The notes: generated by a model from the sequence alone, not told the origin. Positions 43,359 through 51,400 are shown, counted from the stretch's first letter. The stretch: 64,000 nt of DNA from Belliella baltica DSM 15883 (GCF_000265405.1 NC_018010.1:1798001-1862000); one strand, 5' to 3'. Program-made: numbers and translations.

Positions 43359-45851
43359 ATGAAATTCTACAGCATATTTATCTCCATATTTTTTTTGATA
43401 ACCTCGGCAGAGGCAACTCTATTTGATTATCAGGGATTAGATACCTTATTGAAGGTTTCTGAAAAAGAGAGCCTACAACAAGAGAAAAATAAAGAGGAAA
43501 AACCTTCTCTTGAAGGTAGTATTCGAAAGGGGCAGGATTATACCATTCAGCTAAATAGAATGAATTTTATCTTGGGTAAAGAGTTGGATACGCTCGAAAT
43601 CATGGAAGATATTCCTTGGGTAGAGCGTCTTACTGGAGTAGTAGAGAATAGACTCAATGACCCAACTTCGCTTATTAGCATTCGATATTTAAATGAATTA
43701 GATAATCTGCTTAGAAATATCCGTGCTCAAGTTGAGGTAGCAGAGCGAAAAGTGACTGCTAGAACCGAAGAATTGGTTAGTGTTCGTGAGCAGATTCAGG
43801 AAATTAAAGAAGATCAAATTTTCAGATTGGATGTTAGAGACCCTTCAATTTTAAAAGAGTATCAAACAGCCATCGTTCAGCTGAGAGAACAAACAGAAAA
43901 AACTGAGTCTCTTCTAAACGAACAAAGGGTCTTTACTGCTTATTATCAAACTCGAATTTCAAGAATGATGATCAAAATCTCTGAACTTTCGGAGATGATT
44001 GATGCTGAAAAGAGAAAGGCAGAAAAGGCCTTGTTGTCTAAAGATATGGCATTCCCATGGGAAAAATCTAAGACAGATTCATCACTTAATCTAAGTGGAG
44101 TGTTTTTTGAGTCTCTAAAATTAAATGAAGCGATTTTGTCAAGGTATATTAAAAACCAATTAGGTTTAACAATTTTTTTAAGTGTCATCTTTCTTTTATT
44201 CTATTTGTGGGTCAATAATATTTTGAAGGTGATAAAGGCAGAAAAGGAGTTTTCAAATATTATTTTAGAACGAGCCAATTATGTCCCCAAGAATACTTTT
44301 TTAAGTGTTATAGTTGTTTTTTTTCCAATCTTACCTTTTATTTTTTCTAACCCTACGATCTCATTTCTCACTGTTTTGAATTGGATAATTGTTGTCACAG
44401 TGACTGTATTATTGTATGGTAAATTCCCGAAATCGCTTTTTAGAAATTGGCTGGCTTTCGTATTTATATTTTTGATATATACTGTTAGCAATTTATATCG
44501 AGACATTAATTATTCCGAAAGATGGTATCTTTTTGCGCTGAGTATTATTGGGATTTTTTTAGCTCTCAGAATAGTAAAATTTCAACGAAGTAATCCGGAT
44601 TTGCTTCCTACTTTCATAGAGGTTTTGGTAAAATTTTACATTGCAATGCAAGTATTATCAATTCTTGCGAATGTATTTGGAAGGTTTACTTTAAGCAAAT
44701 TGTTAGGAACTGCCGCTACAATGAGCTTTGCCCAGGCAGTGGGGCTTTATTTGTTTGTGTTGATAATTATGGAAGTGATTTATTTGCAAATTGAAGTAGG
44801 GCGAAAAAAAGAAACCGAATTCACCTCTTTTATTGATTTCCATGGAATTCAGAAGCGTGTAAAAAAAGTTTTTTATGGAATAGCAGCCCTTATTTGGACT
44901 TATTATTTTCTGGATAATATTTCTTTATTGGACATTTTTATAGAGAAAAGCAGAGTTTTTCTTTCTACAGAAAGATCTTTAATTAACTCAACTTTTACTT
45001 TTGGAAACATCCTGATATTCTTCTTATTAGTTTATGTCTCAAGTGTAGTTGCTAATAATATAGCCTATTTTGCATCTATTAAGGATCAGCAAAAGGGAGA
45101 GTCAAGAGATAAAAGATTAGGTTCGTCTATACTTTTGATACGATTAAGTGTGCTTGCTGTGGGTTTTCTTCTAGCAGTTGGCGCTTCGGGAATTGGTTTT
45201 GATAAAATAGCAATAGTGCTTGGGGCACTTTCTTTAGGGATTGGTTTTGGTCTTCAAACGATTGTAAATAATTTAGTTTCTGGGGTAATACTTGCTTTTG
45301 AAAAACCAATTCAAATTGGAGATGCAATCGAGGTTGGTGGTCGTTCCGGAACAGTCAAAGAGGTCGGTATCAGGTCAAGTAAGATTTTAGCGTATGATGG
45401 TTCGGAAATTATAATTCCAAATGGGGATTTATTATCCCAACATTTGATTAATTGGACACTCTCAGATCAGAAAAGACGTGTGGAATTGATTATCGGAGTA
45501 AGCTATGGTTCTGATATGGATTTGGTTTCTGAAATTTTGACTAAGCAATTGCAGATTGATGAAATCATGAAAAACCCAACTCCAAAAGTGTTTTTACAAA
45601 GTTTTGCTGATAGTGCAGTTGAGTTTAGAGTGCTATTTTGGGTCGAAAATTTTGGTTTATGGATTGATATTAGGAATAAAGTGATGAGAGGAATATTCGC
45701 ATCCTTTAAAGAAAATGGTGTTGAGATTCCTTTCCCTCAAAGAGATTTGAATTTAAAAGCCTTTCCTAATATTCTAGATGAAAAAATTAAATCAATTGGA
45801 GAATTGGAAGAACTTGAAAAATTGAAAAGAAATCAAGATTCCAAAGATTGA
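43359..45851 (+). CDS. MscS-type mechanosensitive ion channel
   Basis: A large (830-residue) channel of the MscS/MscK type. A signal peptide (residues 1-19) is followed by a ~230-residue periplasmic region with coiled-coil character (about residues 90-220), then around ten membrane spans, and finally the MscS core: GIGFGLQTIVNNLVSGVILAFEKP (pore helix) and GDAIEVGGRSGTVKEVGIRSSKI (beta domain). Such channels release solutes on osmotic downshock. It stands alone between a strong promoter and the MarR gene. Gating properties cannot be predicted. Confidence 0.92.
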   Translation: MKFYSIFISIFFLITSAEATLFDYQGLDTLLKVSEKESLQQEKNKEEKPSLEGSIRKGQDYTIQLNRMNFILGKELDTLEIMEDIPWVERLTGVVENRLNDPTSLISIRYLNELDNLLRNIRAQVEVAERKVTARTEELVSVREQIQEIKEDQIFRLDVRDPSILKEYQTAIVQLREQTEKTESLLNEQRVFTAYYQTRISRMMIKISELSEMIDAEKRKAEKALLSKDMAFPWEKSKTDSSLNLSGVFFESLKLNEAILSRYIKNQLGLTIFLSVIFLLFYLWVNNILKVIKAEKEFSNIILERANYVPKNTFLSVIVVFFPILPFIFSNPTISFLTVLNWIIVVTVTVLLYGKFPKSLFRNWLAFVFIFLIYTVSNLYRDINYSERWYLFALSIIGIFLALRIVKFQRSNPDLLPTFIEVLVKFYIAMQVLSILANVFGRFTLSKLLGTAATMSFAQAVGLYLFVLIIMEVIYLQIEVGRKKETEFTSFIDFHGIQKRVKKVFYGIAALIWTYYFLDNISLLDIFIEKSRVFLSTERSLINSTFTFGNILIFFLLVYVSSVVANNIAYFASIKDQQKGESRDKRLGSSILLIRLSVLAVGFLLAVGASGIGFDKIAIVLGALSLGIGFGLQTIVNNLVSGVILAFEKPIQIGDAIEVGGRSGTVKEVGIRSSKILAYDGSEIIIPNGDLLSQHLINWTLSDQKRRVELIIGVSYGSDMDLVSEILTKQLQIDEIMKNPTPKVFLQSFADSAVEFRVLFWVENFGLWIDIRNKVMRGIFASFKENGVEIPFPQRDLNLKAFPNILDEKIKSIGELEELEKLKRNQDSKD

Positions 45852-45940
45852 TTCTTCTCTACTTTTAAATTATTTGCAGCTGGCAAAGACATTAAATTCT
45901 CTAGAAACATGTCAATTTAGGATTTTTTTTTAAAAAAAGA

Positions 45941-45970
45941 TTGGCTTTTGAAAACCTTTTCTTACATTTG
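45941..45970 (+). promoter_or_regulatory. Promoter of the marR-like gene
   Basis: TTG at 45941-45943, a 19-base spacer and TACATTTG at 45963-45970. The -7 box is embedded in an inverted repeat that is a candidate site for the regulator itself. Confidence 0.65.
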
Positions 45971-45994
45971 TATGTGTATACATTTAATACAAAT
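45966..45994. promoter_or_regulatory. Inverted repeat, candidate MarR operator
   Basis: ATTTGTAT at 45966-45973 and ATACAAAT at 45987-45994 are exact inverted copies and lie across the -7 box; an inner TGTATACA palindrome occupies 45975-45982, and one more ATACAAAT copy occurs at 46002-46009 just before the start codon. MarR proteins bind such palindromes as dimers and commonly repress themselves. Binding is inferred. Confidence 0.5.
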
Positions 45995-46007
45995 ACAATA
46001 AATACAA

Positions 46008-46457
46008 ATGAGAATAGAAGAGGCGATTAAACAAAAGGAATTTAAAGATCCCTACAATAAAGTGGTCGTCAATCTGCTTTATACGAGTAGTTATATTGTT
46101 TCTAATCAAAGTTCTTTGTTCAAACCATTGGGATTGTCGCCTGAACAGTATAATGTATTAAGAATTCTTCGCGGTCAGAATGGAAAACCCATTACAGTAT
46201 CATCGATTCAAGAAAGAATGCTGAACAAAATGTCAAATGCTTCTCGATTAGTCGAAAAATTAAAACAAAAAGATTTTGTTTTAAGGGAAGAATGTCCAAG
46301 TGATAGAAGACAAGTTGATATTATGATTACAGAAAAGGGTCTTGCTATATTGACTGAATTGGAATCTGCGGTTTATGAGTTTAATAAGCAGCTTGTTAAT
46401 TTAAGCGAAGAAGAAACAATTCAACTCAATGGTCTGTTAGACAAAATGCGTGGGTGA
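46008..46457 (+). CDS. MarR-family transcriptional regulator
   Basis: A 149-residue winged-helix regulator. The DNA-binding core spans roughly residues 38-105: LSPEQYNVLRILRG, the recognition-helix region NKMSNASRLVEKLKQKDFV, and the wing ECPSDRRQVDIMITEKG. One cysteine in the wing (ECPSD) could act as a redox sensor, as in some MarR proteins, but this is a guess. Its neighbours YceI, a ring-cleaving dioxygenase and an esterase resemble the MhqR regulon of Bacillus, so the likely signal is quinones or other electrophiles. The operator-like inverted repeat suggests autoregulation. Confidence 0.88.
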   Translation: MRIEEAIKQKEFKDPYNKVVVNLLYTSSYIVSNQSSLFKPLGLSPEQYNVLRILRGQNGKPITVSSIQERMLNKMSNASRLVEKLKQKDFVLREECPSDRRQVDIMITEKGLAILTELESAVYEFNKQLVNLSEEETIQLNGLLDKMRG

Positions 46458-46539
46458 TTTTTTTTACCTATATTATTGTATAGACATTCAATGTAAAAAT
46501 AACTAATAAATAAACTAATAACAATTTAAAGTAAAAATT

Positions 46540-47058
46540 ATGAGCACTACAGCAACAAAATGGGTTATTGACCCAACTCACTCAGAAGTATCATTTAAAG
46601 TAAAACACTTAGTAATTTCTACAGTAACAGGATATTTCAGGAAATTTGAAGGTTCAGCTGAATCTACTTCTGATGATTTCCAAGGAGCAAAAGTATCTTT
46701 CTCAGCAGACATCGATAGTATCGATACAAATCAAGCTGATAGAGATGGTCACTTGAAATCTGACGATTTTTTCAATGCAGCTCAATATCCAAAATTATCT
46801 TTCTCAGGAGTTATCGAAGGCGATAAATTGAAAGGTGACCTGACTATCAGAGAAGTGACTCAAGCCGTTGAATTGGATGTTGAGCTTGGTGGTGTAGCAG
46901 GTGATCCTTACGGTCAAACTAAAGCTGGGTTTGAAATCGAAGGTAAAATTAGCAGAAAAGATTTTAATTTGAAGTGGAATGCAGTAACAGAAGCTGGTTC
47001 TGTAGTCGTTTCTGACGCAGTTAGAATCATTTTGAGTGTTCAGTTGGTAAAACAATAA
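46540..47058 (+). CDS. YceI family protein
   Basis: A 172-residue lipocalin-like beta barrel of the YceI family. Signatures are WVIDPTHSEVSFKVKHLVISTVTGYF at the start, SADIDSIDTNQADRDGHLKSDDFF in the middle and GFEIEGKISRKDFNLKWN near the end. Members bind isoprenoid chains such as polyprenyl quinones. No signal peptide is present, so it is probably cytoplasmic. It lies 82 bases after the marR gene, in a pairing often seen in Bacteroidetes, and ahead of two genes of the MhqO/MhqD type. Isoprenoid-quinone binding would suit a quinone-stress role. Confidence 0.93.
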   Translation: MSTTATKWVIDPTHSEVSFKVKHLVISTVTGYFRKFEGSAESTSDDFQGAKVSFSADIDSIDTNQADRDGHLKSDDFFNAAQYPKLSFSGVIEGDKLKGDLTIREVTQAVELDVELGGVAGDPYGQTKAGFEIEGKISRKDFNLKWNAVTEAGSVVVSDAVRIILSVQLVKQ

Positions 47059-47087
47059 TTTCTATAAAAAGAAATTAAAATTCAATT

Positions 47088-47119
47088 AGAGGCTGAGCGT
47101 TTTAAATCTCTCAGCCTCT
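47088..47119 (+). terminator. Hairpin after the YceI gene
   Basis: AGAGGCTGAG at 47088-47097 pairs perfectly with CTCAGCCTCT at 47110-47119 across a 12-base loop. The T tract is weak (CTTAAAA), so it may reduce rather than stop read-through into the dioxygenase gene 27 bases later. Confidence 0.5.
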
Positions 47120-47145
47120 CTTAAAAAAACTAAATTATCAATATC

Positions 47146-48096
47146 ATGTCAGCACTTATCACAGGTATTCATCACATCACGGCAATAGCTGGAAATGCTC
47201 AAAAAAATGTGGATTTCTACACAGGAATTCTTGGATTGAGATTAGTTAAGAAGACAATCAACTTCGATGCTCCGGACGTTTACCATTTTTACTTTGGAGA
47301 TGAGCTTGGCACTCCTGGGACAGTTTTTACAACTTTCCCTTTTGATGGAGCTAGGAAAGGAACCAAAGGAACTGGTGAAATGACTTACACAGCTTTTTCA
47401 ATTTCTGAAGATGCTCTGCCCTATTGGATAGAAAGATTAAAGAAATACAATATTCCCACATCAGATGTATTGACACGTTTTGGTGAAAAATTGATTCGAT
47501 TTGAAGATCATGATGGAATGGGTATAGAGTTGATCGCTAATGATAATGATGAAAGGAAAGGATGGACCTATGGTTTTATCCCAAATGAACATGTGATAAA
47601 AGGTTTCTACGGAGCGACCCTAAATCTTAAAGCAAAAGAACTTACAGAAAAGTTGCTCACCCAATTTATGGATTATAAATTCATAGCTGAGGAAGAGGGT
47701 CGCTTCCGTTATGGAACTGCAGGTAAGCCTGGTGATATTGTAGATATCGTCTTGGACAAAAATGGTCGTCAAGGAGTACAGAGTGCCGGGACCGTCCACC
47801 ACATTGCTTTCAGAACAGCGAATTCAGCGTCTCAATTGGAGGTTCAACAAATCCTAATCAATAATGGCTATCATGTGACGGAAGTAAAAGATAGAAACTA
47901 TTTTACGTCCATTTACTTCAGGGAGCCAGGTGGGGTTTTGTTTGAAATAGCAACCGATGAACCTGGCTTTGCTATTGATGAAGATGAAGCACATTTGGGA
48001 GAATTGCTCAAATTACCTGATTGGGCGGAGCAGCATAGAGACAAGATCGAACCAAAATTAGCCAAAGTTCAATTAAATGTAGAGAAATATGTCTGA
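47146..48096 (+). CDS. VOC-family ring-cleaving dioxygenase (MhqO-like)
   Basis: A 316-residue protein made of two vicinal-oxygen-chelate domains (about residues 5-130 and 150-275). Metal ligand candidates are His9/His10 in GIHHITAIAG, His218/His219 in TVHHIAFRT and Glu267 in GGVLFEIATDEPG. It matches the MhqO/PcpA-like group of hydroquinone dioxygenases, which open aromatic rings of quinone-derived compounds using Fe(II). It follows YceI and overlaps the esterase gene by eight bases, implying coupled translation. The true substrate is unknown. Confidence 0.88.
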   Translation: MSALITGIHHITAIAGNAQKNVDFYTGILGLRLVKKTINFDAPDVYHFYFGDELGTPGTVFTTFPFDGARKGTKGTGEMTYTAFSISEDALPYWIERLKKYNIPTSDVLTRFGEKLIRFEDHDGMGIELIANDNDERKGWTYGFIPNEHVIKGFYGATLNLKAKELTEKLLTQFMDYKFIAEEEGRFRYGTAGKPGDIVDIVLDKNGRQGVQSAGTVHHIAFRTANSASQLEVQQILINNGYHVTEVKDRNYFTSIYFREPGGVLFEIATDEPGFAIDEDEAHLGELLKLPDWAEQHRDKIEPKLAKVQLNVEKYV

Positions 48097-48706
48097 TACC
48101 AAAAGAGAAGGAAAGCCAATAAGCGAAGCTAAAAAAGTTGCAATAATGCTTCATGGCAGAGGAGCATCGGCTGATAGTATTATAGGACTTCAGAATTACC
48201 TTGATTTGGAAGATTTTGCGATTTTGGCACCGCAAGCAGTTGGGAATACTTGGTATCCGTATAGCTTTATGGCTCCCGATCAAAACAACGAGCCTTCATT
48301 GACGCATGCTTTGCACTCAGTAGAAGAATTGGTAGAAGAAGTTACTTCAGCTGGAATTTCATCTAATCAAATCTATTTTATAGGATTTTCGCAGGGCGCA
48401 TGTCTTTCATTGGAGTATGCATCTAGAAATGCCAAAAAATATGGAGGGGTAATAGCTTTCACAGGAGGTTTGATTGGAGAAAAAATCAATCATTCAAATT
48501 ACTCAGGTACATTCTCAGGAACACCAATTTTCATAGGTTCTAGCCATAAAGATATGCACGTACCTTTGTCTAGGATCGAAGAATCGGTAGAGATCATGGA
48601 AAAAATGGGTGCTGCCACCAAAACATTGATCTTTCAAGATACAAACCATACAATTCGACAGGAAGAGATTGATTGGGTAAATGTCAATATCCTATCAAAA
48701 AATTAA
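48089..48706 (+). CDS. Alpha/beta hydrolase, phospholipase/carboxylesterase family (MhqD-like)
   Basis: A 205-residue serine hydrolase. The oxyanion-side motif LHGRGA is at 21-26, the nucleophile Ser101 is in GFSQGA, Asp155 lies in SSHKDMHVP and His187 in TNHTIRQ, so the triad is complete. No signal peptide. In Bacillus the comparable MhqD is induced with MhqO by MhqR in response to hydroquinones. Here it overlaps the dioxygenase gene by eight bases and ends at a strong terminator, making it the last gene of the marR-yceI unit. Confidence 0.88.
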   Translation: MSDTKREGKPISEAKKVAIMLHGRGASADSIIGLQNYLDLEDFAILAPQAVGNTWYPYSFMAPDQNNEPSLTHALHSVEELVEEVTSAGISSNQIYFIGFSQGACLSLEYASRNAKKYGGVIAFTGGLIGEKINHSNYSGTFSGTPIFIGSSHKDMHVPLSRIEESVEIMEKMGAATKTLIFQDTNHTIRQEEIDWVNVNILSKN

Positions 48707-48733
48707 TATTTGTTTCTTATTATTATGAAAAAT

Positions 48734-48759
48734 AGCCAGCGGAATCGTTGGCTTTTTTT
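48734..48759 (+). terminator. Terminator after the esterase gene
   Basis: AGCCAGCG at 48734-48741 pairs with CGTTGGCT at 48746-48753 (one G-T pair), followed by seven T. It ends the marR-yceI-dioxygenase-esterase unit. Confidence 0.85.
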
Positions 48760-48766
48760 GTGCCCC

Positions 48767-48790
48767 AAGGTCTGTGTCCCCACAAACCTT
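48767..48790. repeat. REP-like palindrome, copy A
   Basis: Arms AAGGTCTGTG and CACAAACCTT around a TCCC loop, with one mismatch. It belongs to the same family as the copies between 51157 and 51400 and lies immediately after a terminator. Confidence 0.75.
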
Positions 48791-49017
48791 AAGTTAACAC
48801 ATAACCCTAACCATGGTCTCTGTTCCAAAAATCAATCAATTTCTTCCTTGGGCATTTGGTCTAAAGAATTATCATAAACTTTAATTAACATTTTAAGATA
48901 AATATTCCTAAAGAGTAGTTCAAAGCAATTTTTTAAATCCCAAACCAAATAGCGATGGTATATTTCCTGTTTAGATTATATCTATAAATAGAATGATAAA
49001 TTTCGTTTAGTTTGACT

Positions 49018-49025
49018 TAAATTTG
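49018..49025 (+). promoter_or_regulatory. Candidate -7 box for the small secreted peptide gene
   Basis: TAAATTTG fits the TAnnTTTG element about 100 bases upstream of the peptide start; no good -33 match is found 19-20 bases before it. A TAT-repeat tract (49034-49049) and the inverted repeat AATCAAA/TTTGATT (49055-49073) lie in the presumed leader. Confidence 0.4.
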
Positions 49026-49122
49026 TAATTACCTATTATTATTATTATTGAGCAAATCAAATTTAGTTTGATTAGGCTTTTGCCCTGTCTGCATATTGCT
49101 ATGGGTATTAATTTTATTTATT

Positions 49123-49314
49123 ATGCGTAAATTTCTTGTTTTTTCGCTTGGACTTATGTCCGTGTTAGCATTTACTACTTTCATTCCTGAAGCTTCTCAA
49201 GCTTCATCAGGTGGGTGCATGTGGAGTGATAGAGATTTCTCCTGTGACCCTACATTCACAGATGGTCATTGTGCACTTCCAGATGATTGCGAAGTGGTCG
49301 TTGTGACTGAGTAA
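49123..49314 (+). CDS. Small secreted four-cysteine peptide
   Basis: A 63-residue protein with a signal peptide: positive N-terminus MRK, hydrophobic residues 4-21, and a likely cleavage after SQA at residue 27. The mature part is about 36 residues, acidic, with cysteines at 32, 41, 50 and 56, which could form two disulphides, and ends EVVVVTE. It is not a family I can name with certainty; the pattern of a short Cys-containing exported peptide placed before a DUF4221/propeller-type lipoprotein resembles the NVEALA-like small peptides of Bacteroidetes. The frame is open nine codons upstream, but ATG at 49123 gives the clean signal peptide. Confidence 0.65.
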   Translation: MRKFLVFSLGLMSVLAFTTFIPEASQASSGGCMWSDRDFSCDPTFTDGHCALPDDCEVVVVTE

Positions 49315-49323
49315 TTCACATTT

Positions 49324-49355
49324 CCACCGATCATTAGTTTTTGATCGGTGGTTTT
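49324..49355 (+). terminator. Hairpin between the small peptide and DUF4221 genes
   Basis: CCACCGATCA at 49324-49333 pairs perfectly with TGATCGGTGG at 49342-49351 and is followed by TTTTG. It can terminate or attenuate, so the peptide would be made in excess over the lipoprotein encoded 40 bases later. Confidence 0.7.
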
Positions 49356-49392
49356 GTAATTTTGATTTTTATCCAAAAAACTTTAAAAGCAA

Positions 49393-50544
49393 ATGTTTAG
49401 ATTCAATTGTTTGATTTTCCATTTTTGTCTATTGATTTTTCTTTCCTGTTCCTCCAAAGATATAGATACTGAGGATATTCTCAGTTATCGTACAGAGTCC
49501 ATTAGATTGCCAATAGATCACACGGTCTTTCCAAGCACTTTTGCTATGCAGTACTTTGAAGGTAAGCTATATTGGATGAGTAGGGATAAAAGGACAATTC
49601 ATCAGCTTGATTTTAAGAATAAGGAAATGGACTTATTCCTCAAGTTCAATGAAGAAGGACCTGATGGAGTAGGGACACCTCTTGGTTTTTATTTGCATAA
49701 TTTGGATTCTATTTACATGCCATCTGGTTACCGCTTATTTTTATTGGATCGGCAGGCAAAAATCAAAAATGTATATGATTTTTCAGAAACGGAATTGGCA
49801 GGTCCATTATCTTCAAACACCAGATACAGTGGCCAATTTGTTAACCTATCCAAAGGGGTAGCAATTAGCCTAAAGCCTGAGTTGATTTCAAAAAGTCTTT
49901 TAAATAAGGATTTTCTTAAGCGCTACAATCCCTTTCTGGTTTTTGATCTTAAGTACGAAAACTTTGAAAAAATGAATTTCAATTTTGATCCTATTTTATT
50001 TGACAAAGGATCGAATTTGATCAGTAGTAGTTTTACAGGCGAAGGGGATGATTTTTTTGTAATTACCCAGTATAGTAATGTTTTACATAAATATGATATT
50101 CAAAAAGGTAAGGTAAGTGTGCATCCATTGGAGTCTAATCTGGTCAATAATTTTTCTGACAGTTATTTCAAGTCCGAGCCAAGGAATAACTCAGCTGTTG
50201 AAAATACCCGATTAATTTACAAATACGCTTCTAATATTGGGTTGTTGTATGACCCATTTAGAAAAATGATTTACAGAATGGGTTGGAAAGGGGAAGAATT
50301 AGATAAGAATATAAATTTCATGAAGTTTTCGGAATTTTTACCGCATTTTGTAGTAGGGGTGTATAATGCTGAATCTTTAGAGTTACTAGGGGAATTTGAT
50401 TTGCCAAGAAACAAATATTTGGCGCATCATTATTTTGTGAGTGAAGATGGATTGAATTTGTTTTTGAATCATCCTGACAATCCAAATACCAAAGAAGATG
50501 AGCTTAAAATAGAAGTGTTTGATTTTTCAGGTTTGAAACAATGA
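49393..50544 (+). CDS. DUF4221-type lipoprotein
   Basis: A 383-residue protein with an N-terminal lipoprotein signal ending FLSCSS (lipobox LSC), so it is probably attached to an envelope membrane. The rest is beta-rich with repeated blocks of the type FEGKLYWMSRDKRTIHQLDF and LDSIYMPSGYRLFLLDR, suggesting a beta-propeller. The overall pattern agrees with DUF4221, a family of unknown function in Bacteroidetes; assignment is from memory of the family and should be confirmed. It follows the small secreted peptide gene across a terminator-like hairpin, and the two may work together. Confidence 0.7.
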   Translation: MFRFNCLIFHFCLLIFLSCSSKDIDTEDILSYRTESIRLPIDHTVFPSTFAMQYFEGKLYWMSRDKRTIHQLDFKNKEMDLFLKFNEEGPDGVGTPLGFYLHNLDSIYMPSGYRLFLLDRQAKIKNVYDFSETELAGPLSSNTRYSGQFVNLSKGVAISLKPELISKSLLNKDFLKRYNPFLVFDLKYENFEKMNFNFDPILFDKGSNLISSSFTGEGDDFFVITQYSNVLHKYDIQKGKVSVHPLESNLVNNFSDSYFKSEPRNNSAVENTRLIYKYASNIGLLYDPFRKMIYRMGWKGEELDKNINFMKFSEFLPHFVVGVYNAESLELLGEFDLPRNKYLAHHYFVSEDGLNLFLNHPDNPNTKEDELKIEVFDFSGLKQ

Positions 50545-50644
50545 TGCTTTTTGAAAAGAATCATGTAAATTTCTATTGGGAAAAGTTCAATTTCTCTGTA
50601 AACTAAGGGGTTTTACGATGTTTTCCTTTTAAATCATCATTCCT

Positions 50645-51142
50645 ATGAAGAAGCATTTGTTATTTATATTAGGCCTAGCGGGAGCTTTTGCGCTTGGATA
50701 TATTTCCAATTATTTCGTATTTGAAGAAAATAAACCAAGAATAGTAGAAACAAATCTAAACCCAGAAAAAATGAAACTAGGAGCTTTTTCCATGAGTTTG
50801 AGCGTCAAAGATCTCAAAACTTCCAAAGATTTCTATGAGAAACTAGGTTTTGCTGTATTTGCAGGAGATTTTGACAAAAATTATTTAATCATGAAAAATG
50901 AAAACTCCCTGATCGGGCTATTTCAGGGGATGTTTGAAAATAATATTTTGACATTCAATCCAGGATGGGATGAAAATGCCCAAGAAATCAACGAGTTTGA
51001 TGATATAAGAGAAATACAAAGCCATTTAAAGAAAAATGATGTTTCATTATCATCAGAGGTAGATCAAAACACTAAAGGACCAGGCAGTATCATGTTGACG
51101 GATCCTGATGGCAATATGATTTTAATTGATCAGCATAGATAG
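50645..51142 (+). CDS. Membrane-anchored VOC-superfamily (glyoxalase-like) protein
   Basis: A 165-residue protein with one N-terminal membrane span (residues ~5-27) followed by a single VOC domain: GAFSMSLSVKDLKTSKDFYEKLGFAVFAGD and the closing strand GSIMLTDPDGNMILIDQHR. Typical metal-ligand histidines are not obvious (the first strand has Ser-Met-Ser where many enzymes have His), so it may bind rather than transform a ligand. The anchor is unusual for this fold, which is normally soluble. No functional link to its neighbours is evident. Confidence 0.75.
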   Translation: MKKHLLFILGLAGAFALGYISNYFVFEENKPRIVETNLNPEKMKLGAFSMSLSVKDLKTSKDFYEKLGFAVFAGDFDKNYLIMKNENSLIGLFQGMFENNILTFNPGWDENAQEINEFDDIREIQSHLKKNDVSLSSEVDQNTKGPGSIMLTDPDGNMILIDQHR

Positions 51143-51156
51143 GCAATTTGACCCCC

Positions 51157-51180
51157 AAGGTCTGAGTCCTCACAGACCTT
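51157..51180. repeat. REP-like palindrome, copy B
   Basis: Arms AAGGTCTGAG and CACAGACCTT around a TCCT loop, one mismatch. It lies 15 bases after the VOC gene and is followed by TTTCC, so it might also act as that gene's terminator. Confidence 0.8.
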
Positions 51181-51266
51181 TTCCAATTTAAGCTTCGTTA
51201 TCAAACTAATGCTTTCCTTGTACATAATTTATGAATAGAAGTCTTAAGTCTTAACAAAATAATAGA

Positions 51267-51300
51267 TTGTGAGGACACAAGCCTTGGGAGGGACAGACCT
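51267..51300. repeat. REP-like palindrome, copy C (opposite orientation, partial)
   Basis: A short hairpin TTGTG-AGGA-CACAA is followed by GCCTTGGGAGGGACAGACC; on the reverse strand this reads as the family's CCAAGGCTTGTG core. It faces copy D head to head, and GGGACAGACCTT here is nearly complementary to the left part of copy D. Confidence 0.65.
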
Positions 51301-51311
51301 TTTGATCTCCC

Positions 51312-51335
51312 AAGGTCTGTGTCCCCACAGACCTT
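51312..51335. repeat. REP-like palindrome, copy D (perfect)
   Basis: Arms AAGGTCTGTG and CACAGACCTT pair in all ten positions around a TCCC loop. This is the best-preserved copy and defines the family; it is followed by TTTTTC. Confidence 0.85.
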
Positions 51336-51376
51336 TTTCTAAAGTATATTCTGATAATGTTATTTGCCTTAATATA

Positions 51377-51400
51377 ATGGCTTGTGGAGACACAAGCCAT
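51377..51400. repeat. REP-like palindrome, copy E (variant)
   Basis: Arms ATGGCTTGTG and CACAAGCCAT pair perfectly around GAGA. On the reverse strand the loop and inner arms match the other copies (CTTGTGTCTCCACAAG against CTGTGTCCCCACAG), with paired changes in the outer arms. Confidence 0.8.

Larger units (their letters stand above)
48707..49122. other. Intergenic region with terminator, repeats and a promoter-like box
   Basis: This 416-base gap holds the terminator of the esterase gene, one REP-like palindrome, a degenerate second repeat fragment (CCATGGTCTCTGTTCC near 48811), a short TAT-repeat tract and an inverted repeat before the small peptide gene. No protein gene is seen. Confidence 0.6.
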
